Assembly (NCBI GenBank): GCA_016901395.1
Contig: JAEAMQ010000103.1
Coordinates: 1 to 58,526, forward strand
Source of the DNA: Prevotella sp.
Lineage (GTDB): Bacteria > Bacteroidota > Bacteroidia > Bacteroidales > Bacteroidaceae
Reading direction: 5' to 3'
Length of the DNA: 58,526 bases
Positions 44,367-52,800 of this stretch are shown one piece after another. Under the pieces are notes generated by a model, which saw only the letters and a list, made by a program, of their open reading frames with translations, made no database searches and was not told the origin of the DNA. Positions within the stretch are counted from its first letter, which is position 1. Each line of letters opens with the position of its first letter. A program made the translations under genes and the position numbers.

Positions 44367-44399
44367 CCCCAAACCATCAACCATTAACAACCCACGACT

Positions 44400-44723
44400 A
44401 TGGCAAGCGACATCGATTTAGTGAACTATATAGCCGACCAATGCGGCGGTGCGGGCGAAATCACCACCCGACTCATGTTTGGCGACTACGCCATCTACTG
44501 CGATGGGAAAATCTTCGGACTGATTTCCGACAACGGTTTCTATGTGAAACCCACCGACGCGGGAAAACAACAGCTGCGCGAGGTGGTGATGCGGCCACCC
44601 TATGAAGGGGCAAAAGACTATTTTTTTCTGGCCGACATCGATGACCGCGACTATATCTCTGCCCTCGTCAGAGCTACCTGCAACGCCCTTCCCGAACCTA
44701 AACCCAGAAAGCGAAAGAAATAA
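44400..44723 (+). CDS. TfoX/Sxy N-terminal-domain protein
   Basis: A 107-residue cytosolic protein matching the N-terminal domain of TfoX/Sxy competence regulators: TTRLMFGDYAIYCDGKIFGLISDNGFYVKPTDAG, then RPPYEGAKDYFFLADIDDRDYISALVRATC, ending in a basic tail (PKPRKRKK). Stand-alone versions of this domain are common in bacteria and their role is not established; competence control should not be assumed. Monocistronic. Confidence 0.85.
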   Translation: MASDIDLVNYIADQCGGAGEITTRLMFGDYAIYCDGKIFGLISDNGFYVKPTDAGKQQLREVVMRPPYEGAKDYFFLADIDDRDYISALVRATCNALPEPKPRKRKK

Positions 44724-44739
44724 AAAATATTGAATCGGG

Positions 44740-45043
44740 ATGCTTTTAGACAGAAAGACAGTATGCTTTTAGACAGAAAGACAAGAAGTTTTAGATAGGA
44801 AGACAGGAATTTTTTTAGACAAAAAGACAAAAGAACATCATCTTCAAGCTGCTCTCCTTTCTCAAACTCCTATCGCTTAGCAATATACTTCTCATGTAGT
44901 CCTGTCTAAAAAAACACCCACCAAAAACCTGTCTTTCTGTCTTTTTGTCTAACGATTCCCCAGCGCAGCCACATGTCTTTTATGTAGTCCTGTCTAAAAA
45001 TACACCCACCAGAGACTTGTCTTTCTGTCTTTTTGTCTAAAAA
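44740..45043. repeat. 22/23-bp repeat array E with inverted halves
   Basis: Left half (44740-44832): four units of 22-23 bp around TTTTAGACAGAAAGACA. Right half (44894-45043): the reverse complement words CTGTCTTTCTGTC and TTTTTGTCTAA, arranged as an 88-bp direct repeat (ATGTAGTCCTGTCTAAAAA at 44894 and 44982) that divides into four 22-bp units. The two halves can pair. It fills the 352-base gap between two convergent genes. Confidence 0.82.
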
Positions 45044-45075
45044 AAGGGGCCTTCCGTCCTCAAATCAAAGCTAAA

Positions 45076-46239
45076 CTACCGTCCTTCGGGGATAGTCCTG
45101 TTCTTATCTCGCATATACCGGCAGATGATGTTTCCGTCATAATCGTGCTGTTCCACCAGCCTCACGTTGACCGGAAGCTGGGGTGCCGGAGTGCCGTCTT
45201 CCACTGTAAACGGTGCCGTCTCCACCCGTATCTCGTCCCAAAGACCGCGGTCGAGGAAGCCCTGCAACGTGATGGCGCCGCCCTCTACGATAAGACTCTG
45301 TCGACGACGCACGCGCAGATAACTGAGCATGGTGTCGATGTCTGAGAAGCATTTGAACCATTCGGGCATGCCCTCAGTGCTATGTGCGAGCACGATGCGT
45401 TCGGGATCGTTCCCGCTCCACTCCCGGATATTCAGTTGCGGATGGTCTATGTTCACCGTCTCGTGGCCCACGAGGATGGCATCATTCTCTGCGCGCAGCT
45501 TGTGGACGAGCATCTTGGTGAAGGGGGTGGAGATGGGGAGAATCGTTCCCTGATAAACGGGGGCCTCCCCAAGCCCCTCCAAAGGAGGGGGGGTTGGATT
45601 ACCAAAAGCTATACCATCACCTGCGGTAGTGACCCAACACCCCCTCCTTTGGAGGGGCTTGGGGAGGCCCTTGTATTGGGGAGAGAACCCTATCTTCCCA
45701 TCCTTCGTCTCCGCCCACTTCAATATAATATATGGTCGCTTCTCGGTGTTTACCGTGATGAACTTCCGGTTGAGCTCCAGACACTCGCGCTCCAATACAC
45801 CAACGGTCACCTCGATGCCCGCTTCGCGGATGCGCTCGATGCCACGACCCTGCACCTCGGCAAAGGGATCAATGCAGCCGCAGACCATACGGCGCACCCG
45901 TTTGCTCACGATGAGGTCGGCACAAGGCGGTGTCTTGCCCCAATGAGAGCAGGGTTCGAGGCTCACATAGATGGTCGACTCCCGCAAGAGCGGCTCATCT
46001 GCGGGGCGAACCGATGCAAAAGCGTTGACCTCGGCATGGCCCTGACCACAGCGCACGTGGTAGCCCTCGCCGATAATCCGGCCGTCGCGACTCACGATCA
46101 CCGCCCCCACCATCGGGTTGGGCTTCGCGTTCTGCATGCCGTTGCGTGCCAGTTGCAGACAGCGGCGCATGTATTGCTCGTCGGTTTTCAGCTGCTCGGG
46201 AGTGAGACGTTGTAGAGATTCTTGTGGCCCTTGAACCAT
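45076..46239 (-). CDS. ribD: Bifunctional riboflavin biosynthesis protein RibD with an internal repeat insert
   Basis: Cytosolic enzyme: the N-terminal deaminase and C-terminal reductase carry out steps two and three of riboflavin synthesis. The deaminase has zinc ligands in GHAEVNAF and EPCSHWGKTPPCADL; the reductase has KWAETKDGKIG, LRAENDAILVGHETVNIDHPQLN and LIVEGGAITLQGFL. The 387 residues include about 40 that have no family counterpart (roughly residues 185-230, with [12 protein letters not shown] and [13 protein letters not shown]), translated from a REPIN-like inverted repeat at 45561-45670 inserted just after the first reductase motif. The frame is preserved. The start at 46239 (MVQGPQESL) is a choice; a GTG at 46293 lies over the promoter. 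Confidence 0.9.
   Translation of the reverse strand: MVQGPQESLQRLTPEQLKTDEQYMRRCLQLARNGMQNAKPNPMVGAVIVSRDGRIIGEGYHVRCGQGHAEVNAFASVRPADEPLLRESTIYVSLEPCSHWGKTPPCADLIVSKRVRRMVCGCIDPFAEVQGRGIERIREAGIEVTVGVLERECLELNRKFITVNTEKRPYIILKWAETKDGKIGFSPQYKGLPKPLQRRGCWVTTAGDGIAFGNPTPPPLEGLGEAPVYQGTILPISTPFTKMLVHKLRAENDAILVGHETVNIDHPQLNIREWSGNDPERIVLAHSTEGMPEWFKCFSDIDTMLSYLRVRRRQSLIVEGGAITLQGFLDRGLWDEIRVETAPFTVEDGTPAPQLPVNVRLVEQHDYDGNIICRYMRDKNRTIPEGR
45561..45670. repeat. REPIN-like inverted repeat pair inside ribD
   Basis: Two 40-base arms, GGGCCTCCCCAAGCCCCTCC... at 45561-45600 and its reverse complement at 45631-45670, separated by 30 bases. Each arm carries its own small hairpin CCCCTCC-AAA-GGAGGGG. 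The same arms occur in intergenic DNA at 50582-50830 and 51285-51436. Confidence 0.9.
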
Positions 46240-46292
46240 AATAATGGATGGTTTGTCACCTTTCGGTGGGTTGAAACAATATTGATTTACCA

Positions 46293-46300
46293 CAAAGTTA
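46293..46300 (-). promoter_or_regulatory. -7 box of ribD
   Basis: TAACTTTG on the minus strand, about 54 bases before the chosen ATG at 46239. No clear -33 box. The 182-base divergent gap (46294-46475) shows nothing else. Confidence 0.45.
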
Positions 46301-46475
46301 GGCTTTTTCGATGAATTGCGGGCCTGTTTTTTGGTCTTTAATGCTTGATTAGACCAATATTTTTTAATAATTTTGCGAATGCTCGACAGTCCGATGACGA
46401 AATTCCCGACATTTTCTCATGGCGGGAAAGGATAGGGAAGGGTGTCGAAACGAAATAGTTTAATCCGACAAAACA

Positions 46476-47711
46476 ATGAAAAGGCTGATAACAATGCTTG
46501 CGCTTGCCACCTCGCTGCAGGCCGTCGCGCAGGGCGTGGACGGCACATGGAAAGGCACGTTGCAGGCCGGCGCGCAGAAACTCACGATGGTGCTGCACCT
46601 CGACAAGGACGCACAGGCGGCCAAGATGGATGTGGTGGAGCAGCGCGTGAACGGATCTCCGATGACAGTAAATGTGCTGACCGACGACTCGCTGAACCTC
46701 TCCATCGGGCAGATGGGGCTGAACTATACCGGTCGTCGCAACGGCGACAAAATCGAAGGAACGTTTCATCAGATGACCTTTGTGGCGCCCTTGAATCTCG
46801 AACGAGGCGACGTGAGCTTCAATCGACCACAGGAACCCGTGCCGCCCTACCCCTACGAGACGCGCGAGGTGACTTTTACCAATCCGTCCGGACAGGCTAC
46901 TTTGGCCGGCACGATGACCTATCCCGTGGGTTATAAGAAGGGCAAGCGGGTGCCGGTGGTGCTGATGGTGACCGGCAGCGGGCCCGAAAACCGAAACGAG
47001 GAGGTGTTCCATCACAGGCCGTTCCTGGTGTTAGCCGACTATCTGGCACGCCACGGTATAGCATCGTTGCGCTATGATGACCGCGGCACGGGACAGTCAA
47101 CGGGCAACTTTAAGACTTCCACGACACAAGATTTCGCCAAGGATGCAGCCTGCGGTTTGGACTTCCTCAAAGCCACAAAGGAGTTTTCACGTGTGGGCAT
47201 TCTGGGCCATAGCGAGGGCGGCGGCATTGCCTACATGCTCGGAAGCGAGGGCAAGCCCGACTTCATCGTGAGTCTGGCGGGGCCTGCCTGCAAGATAGAC
47301 ACGCTGATGTTGCTGCAGATGAACGGCCTCGGCAGGGCGCAGGGACTGACCGTAGACCGATTTAAGACTGTGGCAGAGGTGCGGCAGCAGCTGGCAAAGG
47401 CCGACTCATCGGTGTGGATGAAATATTTCCTCGACTGGGATTTACGGCCCTACGTCCGTGCGACCCGGTGCCCCGTGCTGGCCCTCGGCGGCGAGAACGA
47501 CCTCAATGTACCCGTCTCTCTGAACGTGCCGGAGTTGGAATCGAACCTGCCGAAGAATAAGAAGAACATGGTGAAAACCTATTCGGGACTGAGCCACATG
47601 TTCCAGCACAACCCGTCGGGCGACCCCACCAAGACCGCAATGATAGAGGAAACCATCTCGCCCGAGGTGCTCGTCGATATCGCAACATGGATTAACGGAT
47701 TAGGCCAATGA
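46476..47711 (+). CDS. Secreted alpha/beta hydrolase
   Basis: A 411-residue protein: signal peptide MKRLITMLALATSLQAVAQG; an N-terminal beta domain (about 20-135) typical of Bacteroidetes peptidase/esterase-like hydrolases. The alpha/beta-hydrolase core follows, with oxyanion region VTGSGPENRNEE, nucleophile Ser in GHSEGGGIAY, acid Asp in ALGGENDLNVP and His in GLSHMFQH. Periplasmic. The substrate is unknown; an acyl ester or peptide is likely. Its stop codon overlaps the prmC start by four bases (ATGA). Confidence 0.88.
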   Translation: MKRLITMLALATSLQAVAQGVDGTWKGTLQAGAQKLTMVLHLDKDAQAAKMDVVEQRVNGSPMTVNVLTDDSLNLSIGQMGLNYTGRRNGDKIEGTFHQMTFVAPLNLERGDVSFNRPQEPVPPYPYETREVTFTNPSGQATLAGTMTYPVGYKKGKRVPVVLMVTGSGPENRNEEVFHHRPFLVLADYLARHGIASLRYDDRGTGQSTGNFKTSTTQDFAKDAACGLDFLKATKEFSRVGILGHSEGGGIAYMLGSEGKPDFIVSLAGPACKIDTLMLLQMNGLGRAQGLTVDRFKTVAEVRQQLAKADSSVWMKYFLDWDLRPYVRATRCPVLALGGENDLNVPVSLNVPELESNLPKNKKNMVKTYSGLSHMFQHNPSGDPTKTAMIEETISPEVLVDIATWINGLGQ

Positions 47712-48601
47712 CAGCATCGACGACATACGCAGGACTGTGGCGATCGCTCGTGCCGCAATATGACGAGGGCGAGGCGAAAGCTATCGTGAGACTGTTGCTC
47801 GAAGACGGCTTCGGCATGACCATGACCGACATCCTCTGTGGAGGCGTGGAGGCACTGCCGGCCGACGACAACGCGCGGCTCGACAGCATGATGGCACGGC
47901 TCCGCGAGGGTGAACCCATACAATATATAATAGGTAAGGCCACATTCTGCCGGCGCGAATTTCATGTGGAGCCGGGCGTGCTCATCCCGCGACCCGAGAC
48001 CGAAGAGCTGTGCCGCACCATCAAATCGTACCACAACATGCCCTTCTGCGCGCTGCAACCACCTGCTCCCCTGCAGGTGTTGGACGTGGGAACGGGTAGC
48101 GGGTGCATCGCCGTGACACTGGCATTGGACCTTTTCAATGCCGAGGTGACGGCGTGGGACGTGTCGTCTGATGCCCTTGTCATCGCCCGCGACAATGCCC
48201 ATCGGCTCGGGGCGAAGGTCAATCTGGAGTATCAGGATGCCCTCAACCCGCCCGAGGACGACCGTCGGTGGGACATCATCGTGTCCAATCCGCCCTACAT
48301 CGCGCGTCAGGAAGCCGCAGCGATGAGTGCCAACGTGCTCGACCACGAACCCGACATGGCCCTCTTTGTGCCCGACGACGACCCGCTGTTGTTCTATCGT
48401 GCCATCGCCCGCTATGCCTCGCGCTCGCTCAACGACGACGGAACGCTCTACTTTGAAATCAATCCTCGCTATGCCGATGAATTGCTGCAGATGCTTCAGG
48501 AGCAGGGATTCAGCGGGGCAAGGCTTATCAAAGACAGTTTCGGCAAGCAGCGGATTTGCGTGGCCAAAGGCAATTCAAAATTTAAAATTCATCATTCATA
48601 A
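47708..48601 (+). CDS. prmC: Peptide chain release factor N5-glutamine methyltransferase
   Basis: Cytosolic methyltransferase that modifies the Gln of the GGQ motif of release factors RF1/RF2. The 297 residues have an N-terminal helical domain (about 1-85, EGEPIQYIIGKATFCRREF), the SAM motif VLDVGTGSGCIAV near 124-136 and the glutamine-binding NPPY near 194-197. It overlaps the preceding hydrolase by four bases. The last residues (NSKFKIHHS) and the TAA stop are encoded by a heptamer array, so this end probably differs between strains. Confidence 0.95.
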   Translation: MTASTTYAGLWRSLVPQYDEGEAKAIVRLLLEDGFGMTMTDILCGGVEALPADDNARLDSMMARLREGEPIQYIIGKATFCRREFHVEPGVLIPRPETEELCRTIKSYHNMPFCALQPPAPLQVLDVGTGSGCIAVTLALDLFNAEVTAWDVSSDALVIARDNAHRLGAKVNLEYQDALNPPEDDRRWDIIVSNPPYIARQEAAAMSANVLDHEPDMALFVPDDDPLLFYRAIARYASRSLNDDGTLYFEINPRYADELLQMLQEQGFSGARLIKDSFGKQRICVAKGNSKFKIHHS

Positions 48602-48606
48602 TTGGC
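48572..48606 (+). repeat. Heptamer array containing the prmC stop codon
   Basis: Words AATTCAA, AATTTAA, AATTCAT, CATTCAT, AATTGGC. The first four encode the C-terminal residues of PrmC and the start of its stop codon. Confidence 0.75.
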
Positions 48607-48649
48607 CATGCGGCACGGGTGCTTGTACCATTCGACAGGCAAATCATCA

Positions 48650-48684
48650 TTATTAATTCTCAATTATCAATTCTCAATTACCAT
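48650..48684 (+). repeat. Heptamer array just before recX
   Basis: Words TTATTAA, TTCTCAA, TTATCAA, TTCTCAA, TTACCAT; ends 4 bases before the recX start codon. The same words precede the O-methyltransferase gene at 4931. Confidence 0.78.
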
Positions 48685-48688
48685 TTCT

Positions 48689-49174
48689 ATGCAGATTTCC
48701 GAGGAGAAAGCTTTGTCGTCGCTGGCCGCTCTCTGTTCCAAAGGGGAACATTGCGTAGGCGAGTTGGAGGATAAGATGAAGCGATGGGGGCTTGAAGACG
48801 ATGCCCGTCAGCGCATTATCGACTATCTGACAAGTCACCAATTTGTCGACGAAGAGCGTTATTGCCGGTCGTTTGTCAACGACAAGGTGAAGTATGACCG
48901 TTGGGGACGCCGGAAGATTGAGCAGGCGTTGTGGATGAAGCGCATCTCACCCGACGTGTCTTCAAGCATCCTCGATGCCGTGCCCGATGCCGATTACCTC
49001 GATGCTCTGCGCCCCATGCTCAAGGCAAAATGGCCCACGATCAAGGCGAAGACAGACTATGAGCGCAGCATGAAGCTCATCAAATACGCGATGGGACGTG
49101 GTTTTGAGCTGCGTCTGATACGCCAATGCGTCGACGAGGCGACAGATATGGAGGAACCCGACGATGAGGGTTAG
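48689..49174 (+). CDS. recX: RecX-family regulatory protein
   Basis: A 161-residue cytosolic protein of the RecX family, which modulates RecA filaments. It has the typical tandem three-helix repeats: EEKALSSLAALCSKGEHCVGELEDKMKRWGL, then IIDYLTSHQFVDEERYCRSFVNDKVKYDRWGRRKIEQALWMKRI. It ends in an acidic tail. The start at 48689 (MQISEEKALSS) matches the family; the upstream in-frame ATG would translate the heptamer array. The last 11 bases overlap the next gene. recA is not in the window. Confidence 0.9.
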   Translation: MQISEEKALSSLAALCSKGEHCVGELEDKMKRWGLEDDARQRIIDYLTSHQFVDEERYCRSFVNDKVKYDRWGRRKIEQALWMKRISPDVSSSILDAVPDADYLDALRPMLKAKWPTIKAKTDYERSMKLIKYAMGRGFELRLIRQCVDEATDMEEPDDEG

Positions 49175-49871
49175 CCTGCCACAACGCCTTCTCGACCTCA
49201 TTGCCCCACGCTCCTGCTGTGTCTGCGGCACTCGTCTGGCACCCGAGGAAAGCCATATCTGTCTTGCTTGCAACCTCCATCTGCCCCGCACCGACCATCC
49301 CATCCACCCGTATGACAACGATTTGGCCAAGGTGTTCTGGGGCAGGGTGAGGCACATGGAGCGTGCCGCCGCACTGATGTATCATCATGGAGGCTCACAG
49401 GCCTCATACCCCATCTACCGCCTGAAATACCACCACCAGCCCGACATTGGCCTCACTCTGGGCAGAATGATGGCCTTGGAGCTGCTTCCCCACGGCTTTT
49501 TCGAGGGCATAGACGCACTGGTTCCCGTGCCGCTCAGTGCCAAACGACAAGCCGAGCGCGGCTACAACCAGAGCGAACTCCTGGCCCGTGGCATCGCCGA
49601 GGAGACCGGACTGCGCGTGCAACCCGATGTCCTCGCACGACGCGAATACCACGGCAGTCAGACCACCCGTGGGCGATGGGAGCGCAATGCCAACGTGGAG
49701 CATGCCTTCTCGCTGCTCCACGGCGACAAAATCAGGAACTCCCACGTGCTTCTCGTCGACGATATCGTCACTACGGGAGCCACCCTTTGCGCCTGCGCCA
49801 AGCTGTTGGAGCAGGTGGAAGGCGTAAAGATCAGCGTGGCCAGCGTGGGATTTGTGGACCAGCGGAGATAA
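49164..49871 (+). CDS. ComF-family phosphoribosyltransferase-like protein
   Basis: A 235-residue cytosolic protein. The N-terminal zinc-ribbon-like part has CCVCGTRLAPEESHICLACN (four spaced cysteines, about 18-36). The C-terminal phosphoribosyltransferase domain has VPVPLSAKRQAERGYNQSELLAR and the PRPP loop VLLVDDIVTTGATLCAC. The family is named for ComF in competence, where its biochemical role is uncertain. It overlaps recX by 11 bases, so the two are co-translated. Confidence 0.9.
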   Translation: MRVSLPQRLLDLIAPRSCCVCGTRLAPEESHICLACNLHLPRTDHPIHPYDNDLAKVFWGRVRHMERAAALMYHHGGSQASYPIYRLKYHHQPDIGLTLGRMMALELLPHGFFEGIDALVPVPLSAKRQAERGYNQSELLARGIAEETGLRVQPDVLARREYHGSQTTRGRWERNANVEHAFSLLHGDKIRNSHVLLVDDIVTTGATLCACAKLLEQVEGVKISVASVGFVDQRR

Positions 49872-49885
49872 AAATCCCGTTTTCG

Positions 49886-49917
49886 CTTGTTAGTATCGCC
49901 ATTTTGAACTAACTTTG
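49886..49917 (+). promoter_or_regulatory. Promoter of pyrE
   Basis: CTTG at 49886-49889, 20 bases, TAACTTTG at 49910-49917. The predicted leader is about 22 bases. Confidence 0.65.
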
Positions 49918-49946
49918 TACAATTAATCAGAACCAAATCAATCGAC

Positions 49947-50579
49947 ATGGATAACTTCAAGAAGGCATTTGCCAAAAGACTGCTTGACATCAAAGCCATC
50001 AAGTTGCAGCCCAACGATCCCTTTACCTGGGCATCTGGCTGGAAATCTCCTTTCTATTGCGACAACCGCAAAACGCTGTCTTATCCCGACCTGCGCAGCT
50101 TTGTGAAACAGGGTCTTACGCATGCCGTCATCACCCATTTCCCCGAGGCCAACGCCGTGGCGGGAGTGGCAACGGGTGCCATTGCTCAGGGTGCGCTGGT
50201 GGCCGACGAGCTTGCTTTGCCTTTCTGCTATGTCCGTTCGAAACCCAAAGACCACGGCATGGGCAACCTTATCGAGGGCACGCTGCCCGAGAAGGCGAAA
50301 GTCGTAGTGGTCGAAGACCTCATCTCCACCGGCGGCAGCTCGCTCAAAGCGGTTGAGGCGCTGCGCGAGGCCGGCTTCGAAGTGGTGGGCATGGTGGCCA
50401 GCTACACCTACGGTTTCCCCGTAGCGGCTGAGGCTTTTGATGCCGCCGGCGTGAAGCTCGTTACCCTGACCGACTACGAAAACGTGGTGGCCATTGCCGA
50501 AGAGACGGGTTATATCCAGAAGGAAGATATCGAAACCTTGCACGTTTGGCGCAAGGACCCGGCGAATTGGAGAAAGTAG
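49947..50579 (+). CDS. pyrE: Orotate phosphoribosyltransferase
   Basis: Cytosolic enzyme joining orotate to PRPP to form OMP in pyrimidine synthesis. The 210 residues show [17 protein letters not shown] (orotate site), [17 protein letters not shown], the [13 protein letters not shown] flexible loop and the PRPP motif [15 protein letters not shown]. Normal length. The REPIN pair follows the stop by two bases. Confidence 0.95.
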   Translation: MDNFKKAFAKRLLDIKAIKLQPNDPFTWASGWKSPFYCDNRKTLSYPDLRSFVKQGLTHAVITHFPEANAVAGVATGAIAQGALVADELALPFCYVRSKPKDHGMGNLIEGTLPEKAKVVVVEDLISTGGSSLKAVEALREAGFEVVGMVASYTYGFPVAAEAFDAAGVKLVTLTDYENVVAIAEETGYIQKEDIETLHVWRKDPANWRK

Positions 50580-50581
50580 AA

Positions 50582-50830
50582 GCCTCCCCAAGCCCCTCCA
50601 AAGGAGGGGATGTTGATTACTCTAAGCATTTGTCTGACACTAAAAGGGACAAGTATTCTTGCATATAGGATGCTTGTCTATATAGGAAAGGCAATGACTA
50701 TTATAAACAATGACCAGTCGAATGGAGACAAAAGGCTGGATTTTAATCACTCCAAACATCGGTTTTCACAAGCCGGGATATGCCTGAAACATATCCAACA
50801 CCCCCTCCTTTGGAGGGGCTTGGGGAGGCC
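50582..50830. repeat. REPIN-like inverted pair between pyrE and the SRPBCC gene
   Basis: Left arm 50582-50621 (GCCTCCCCAAGCCCCTCC...), right arm 50794-50830 (...GGAGGGGCTTGGGGAGGCC). The 172 bases between them hold no gene. Same arms as at 45561 and 51285. Confidence 0.87.
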
Positions 50831-50844
50831 ATTCATCAATATTT

Positions 50845-51255
50845 ATGACTACAATCGAAAGCACAATCCGACAGATTGACTACCCGCAGGAGTCGGTCTA
50901 TCGCATGCTGAGCGACCTCAGCAATATCGACAAGGTGAAGGACAAGCTCCCCGAGGACAAGGTGAAAGACCTCGTTTTCGATGCCGACAGCATCTCCGTG
51001 AGCACTCCCATGGGTGCCGTGAAGCTCGTTATCGTAGACCGCGAGGAGCCGAAGACGGTGAAGTTTGAGACAAAGGAGAGTCCGCTTCCATTTAATTTCT
51101 GGATTCAAATCCTGCCCGTCACAGAGACATCGAGCAAGATGAAACTCACCATCAAGGCCGACCTGAACCCGTTTATCAGCGGCATGGTGAAGAAACCGTT
51201 GCAGGAAGGCATTGAGAAGATTGCCGATGCACTGCAGATGATACATTATGAATAG
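50845..51255 (+). CDS. SRPBCC-family (START-like) protein
   Basis: A 136-residue cytosolic protein with a START/Bet v1-like fold: ESTIRQIDYPQESVYRMLSDLSNI (first strand and helix), VSTPMGAVKLVIVDREEPKTVKFETK (central strands) and a long C-terminal helix MVKKPLQEGIEKIADALQMI. The fold makes a hydrophobic ligand cavity; the ligand is unknown. It lies between two REPIN-like pairs. Confidence 0.85.
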   Translation: MTTIESTIRQIDYPQESVYRMLSDLSNIDKVKDKLPEDKVKDLVFDADSISVSTPMGAVKLVIVDREEPKTVKFETKESPLPFNFWIQILPVTETSSKMKLTIKADLNPFISGMVKKPLQEGIEKIADALQMIHYE

Positions 51256-51284
51256 AAGTAAGGGCCTAACCAAGTCAAACTAAA

Positions 51285-51436
51285 GGCCTCCCCAAGCCCC
51301 TCCAAAGGAGGGGGTGTTGGATTACCTAAAGCCCTATAAATTCCTACGGCGGTGTCTAACATTCCCTCTTTTGGATGGACTTGGAGAGGCTTAAAGTAAT
51401 CCAACACCCCCTCCTTTGGAGGGGCTTGGAGAGGCC
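51285..51436. repeat. REPIN-like cluster with three arms upstream of argH
   Basis: Left arm 51285-51325, a degenerate right arm 51353-51390 (CCCTCTTTTGGATGGACTTGG) and a good right arm 51397-51436 (AATCCAACACCCCCTCC...). It ends 20 bases before the argH start, so it lies in the argH leader. Confidence 0.85.
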
Positions 51437-51455
51437 TTTTATTATAGAATAAATT

Positions 51456-52793
51456 ATGGCAAACAAACTTTGGGAGAAGAATTTTGAAGTCAACGCAGAG
51501 ATAGAGCGCTTCACCGTGGGCCGCGACCGCGAGCTGGACCTCTATCTTGCCAAGTACGATGTGCTGGGCTCGATGGCCCACATCACCATGCTGGAGTCCA
51601 TCGGACTGCTCGAGCACGACGAGCTGACGCAGCTGTTGGCCGAGCTGAAGAACATCTACAAGACCTGTGAAGACGGCCGTTTCGTCATCGAGGATGGCGT
51701 GGAGGACGTACATTCGCAGGTGGAGATGATGCTTACCCGCAAACTCGGCGACATGGGCAAGAAGATACACTCCGGTCGTTCGCGCAACGACCAGGTGCTG
51801 TTAGACCTCAAACTCTTTACACGGCACGAGTTGATGGAGGTCGTAGAGGGCGTGAAAATCCTCTTCGACGAACTCATCCAGAAGAGCAACCAATACAAAT
51901 CGGTGCTCATGCCGGGCTACACCCACCTGCAAATCGCCATGCCTTCGAGCTTCGGACTGTGGTTTGGTGCCTACGCCGAGGGTCTGGCCGACGACATGCT
52001 GTTTCTTCAGGCTGCCTACCGCATGACCAACCGCAACCCCCTCGGCTCTGCAGCGGGCTACGGATCGTCGTTCCCCCTGAACCGCACGATGACCACCAAT
52101 CTGCTCGGTTTCGACTCGATGGACTACAATGTGGTATATGCCCAGATGGGCCGCGGCAAGATGGAGCGCAACGTCGCTTTTGCGATGGCTACCGTAGCCG
52201 GTACGCTCGCCAAGATGGCTTTCGACGCATGCCTGTTCAATAGTCAGAACTTCGGCTTCGTGAAACTGCCAAAGGAGTGCACCACGGGGTCGAGCATCAT
52301 GCCCCATAAGAAGAACCCCGATGTCTTTGAACTTATCCGTGCCAAGAGCAACAAACTGCAGAGTCTGCCCCAACAGGTGATGCTCATCATGAACAACCTG
52401 CCCGTGGGCTATTTCCGCGACCTGCAAATCATCAAGGAAGTGTTCCTCCCCGCCTTCGACGAACTGAAAGACTGTCTGCAGATGGCAGCCTATATCATCA
52501 ACAAGATGGAGGTGAACGAGCACATTTTGGATAATCCGATGTACGACCCGATATTCTCGGTGGAGGAAGTGAACAACCTCGCTGCCGCCGGAATGCCGTT
52601 CCGCGATGCCTACAAGAAGGTGGGACTGGAGATCGAGGCGGGCACATTCAAGGCCAACCACGACATCCACCACACCCACGAAGGGTCTCTGGGCAACCTC
52701 TGCAACGACCAGATTGAGGCACTGATGGACAAGACCCTCAGCGACTTCCACTTCGAAACGGTGCGGGAAGCAGAGAGAACCCTGATCGGGTAG
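51456..52793 (+). CDS. argH: Argininosuccinate lyase
   Basis: Cytosolic last enzyme of arginine synthesis, splitting argininosuccinate to arginine and fumarate. The 445 residues carry SGRSRNDQV-type substrate residues (HSGRSRNDQVLLDLK), the catalytic His region MPGYTHLQIAMPSSFG and the superfamily signature GSSIMPHKKNPDVFELIR near 278. It is slightly shorter than E. coli ArgH (457). No other arg genes are nearby. Confidence 0.95.
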   Translation: MANKLWEKNFEVNAEIERFTVGRDRELDLYLAKYDVLGSMAHITMLESIGLLEHDELTQLLAELKNIYKTCEDGRFVIEDGVEDVHSQVEMMLTRKLGDMGKKIHSGRSRNDQVLLDLKLFTRHELMEVVEGVKILFDELIQKSNQYKSVLMPGYTHLQIAMPSSFGLWFGAYAEGLADDMLFLQAAYRMTNRNPLGSAAGYGSSFPLNRTMTTNLLGFDSMDYNVVYAQMGRGKMERNVAFAMATVAGTLAKMAFDACLFNSQNFGFVKLPKECTTGSSIMPHKKNPDVFELIRAKSNKLQSLPQQVMLIMNNLPVGYFRDLQIIKEVFLPAFDELKDCLQMAAYIINKMEVNEHILDNPMYDPIFSVEEVNNLAAAGMPFRDAYKKVGLEIEAGTFKANHDIHHTHEGSLGNLCNDQIEALMDKTLSDFHFETVREAERTLIG

Positions 52794-52800
52794 CGCCTTT

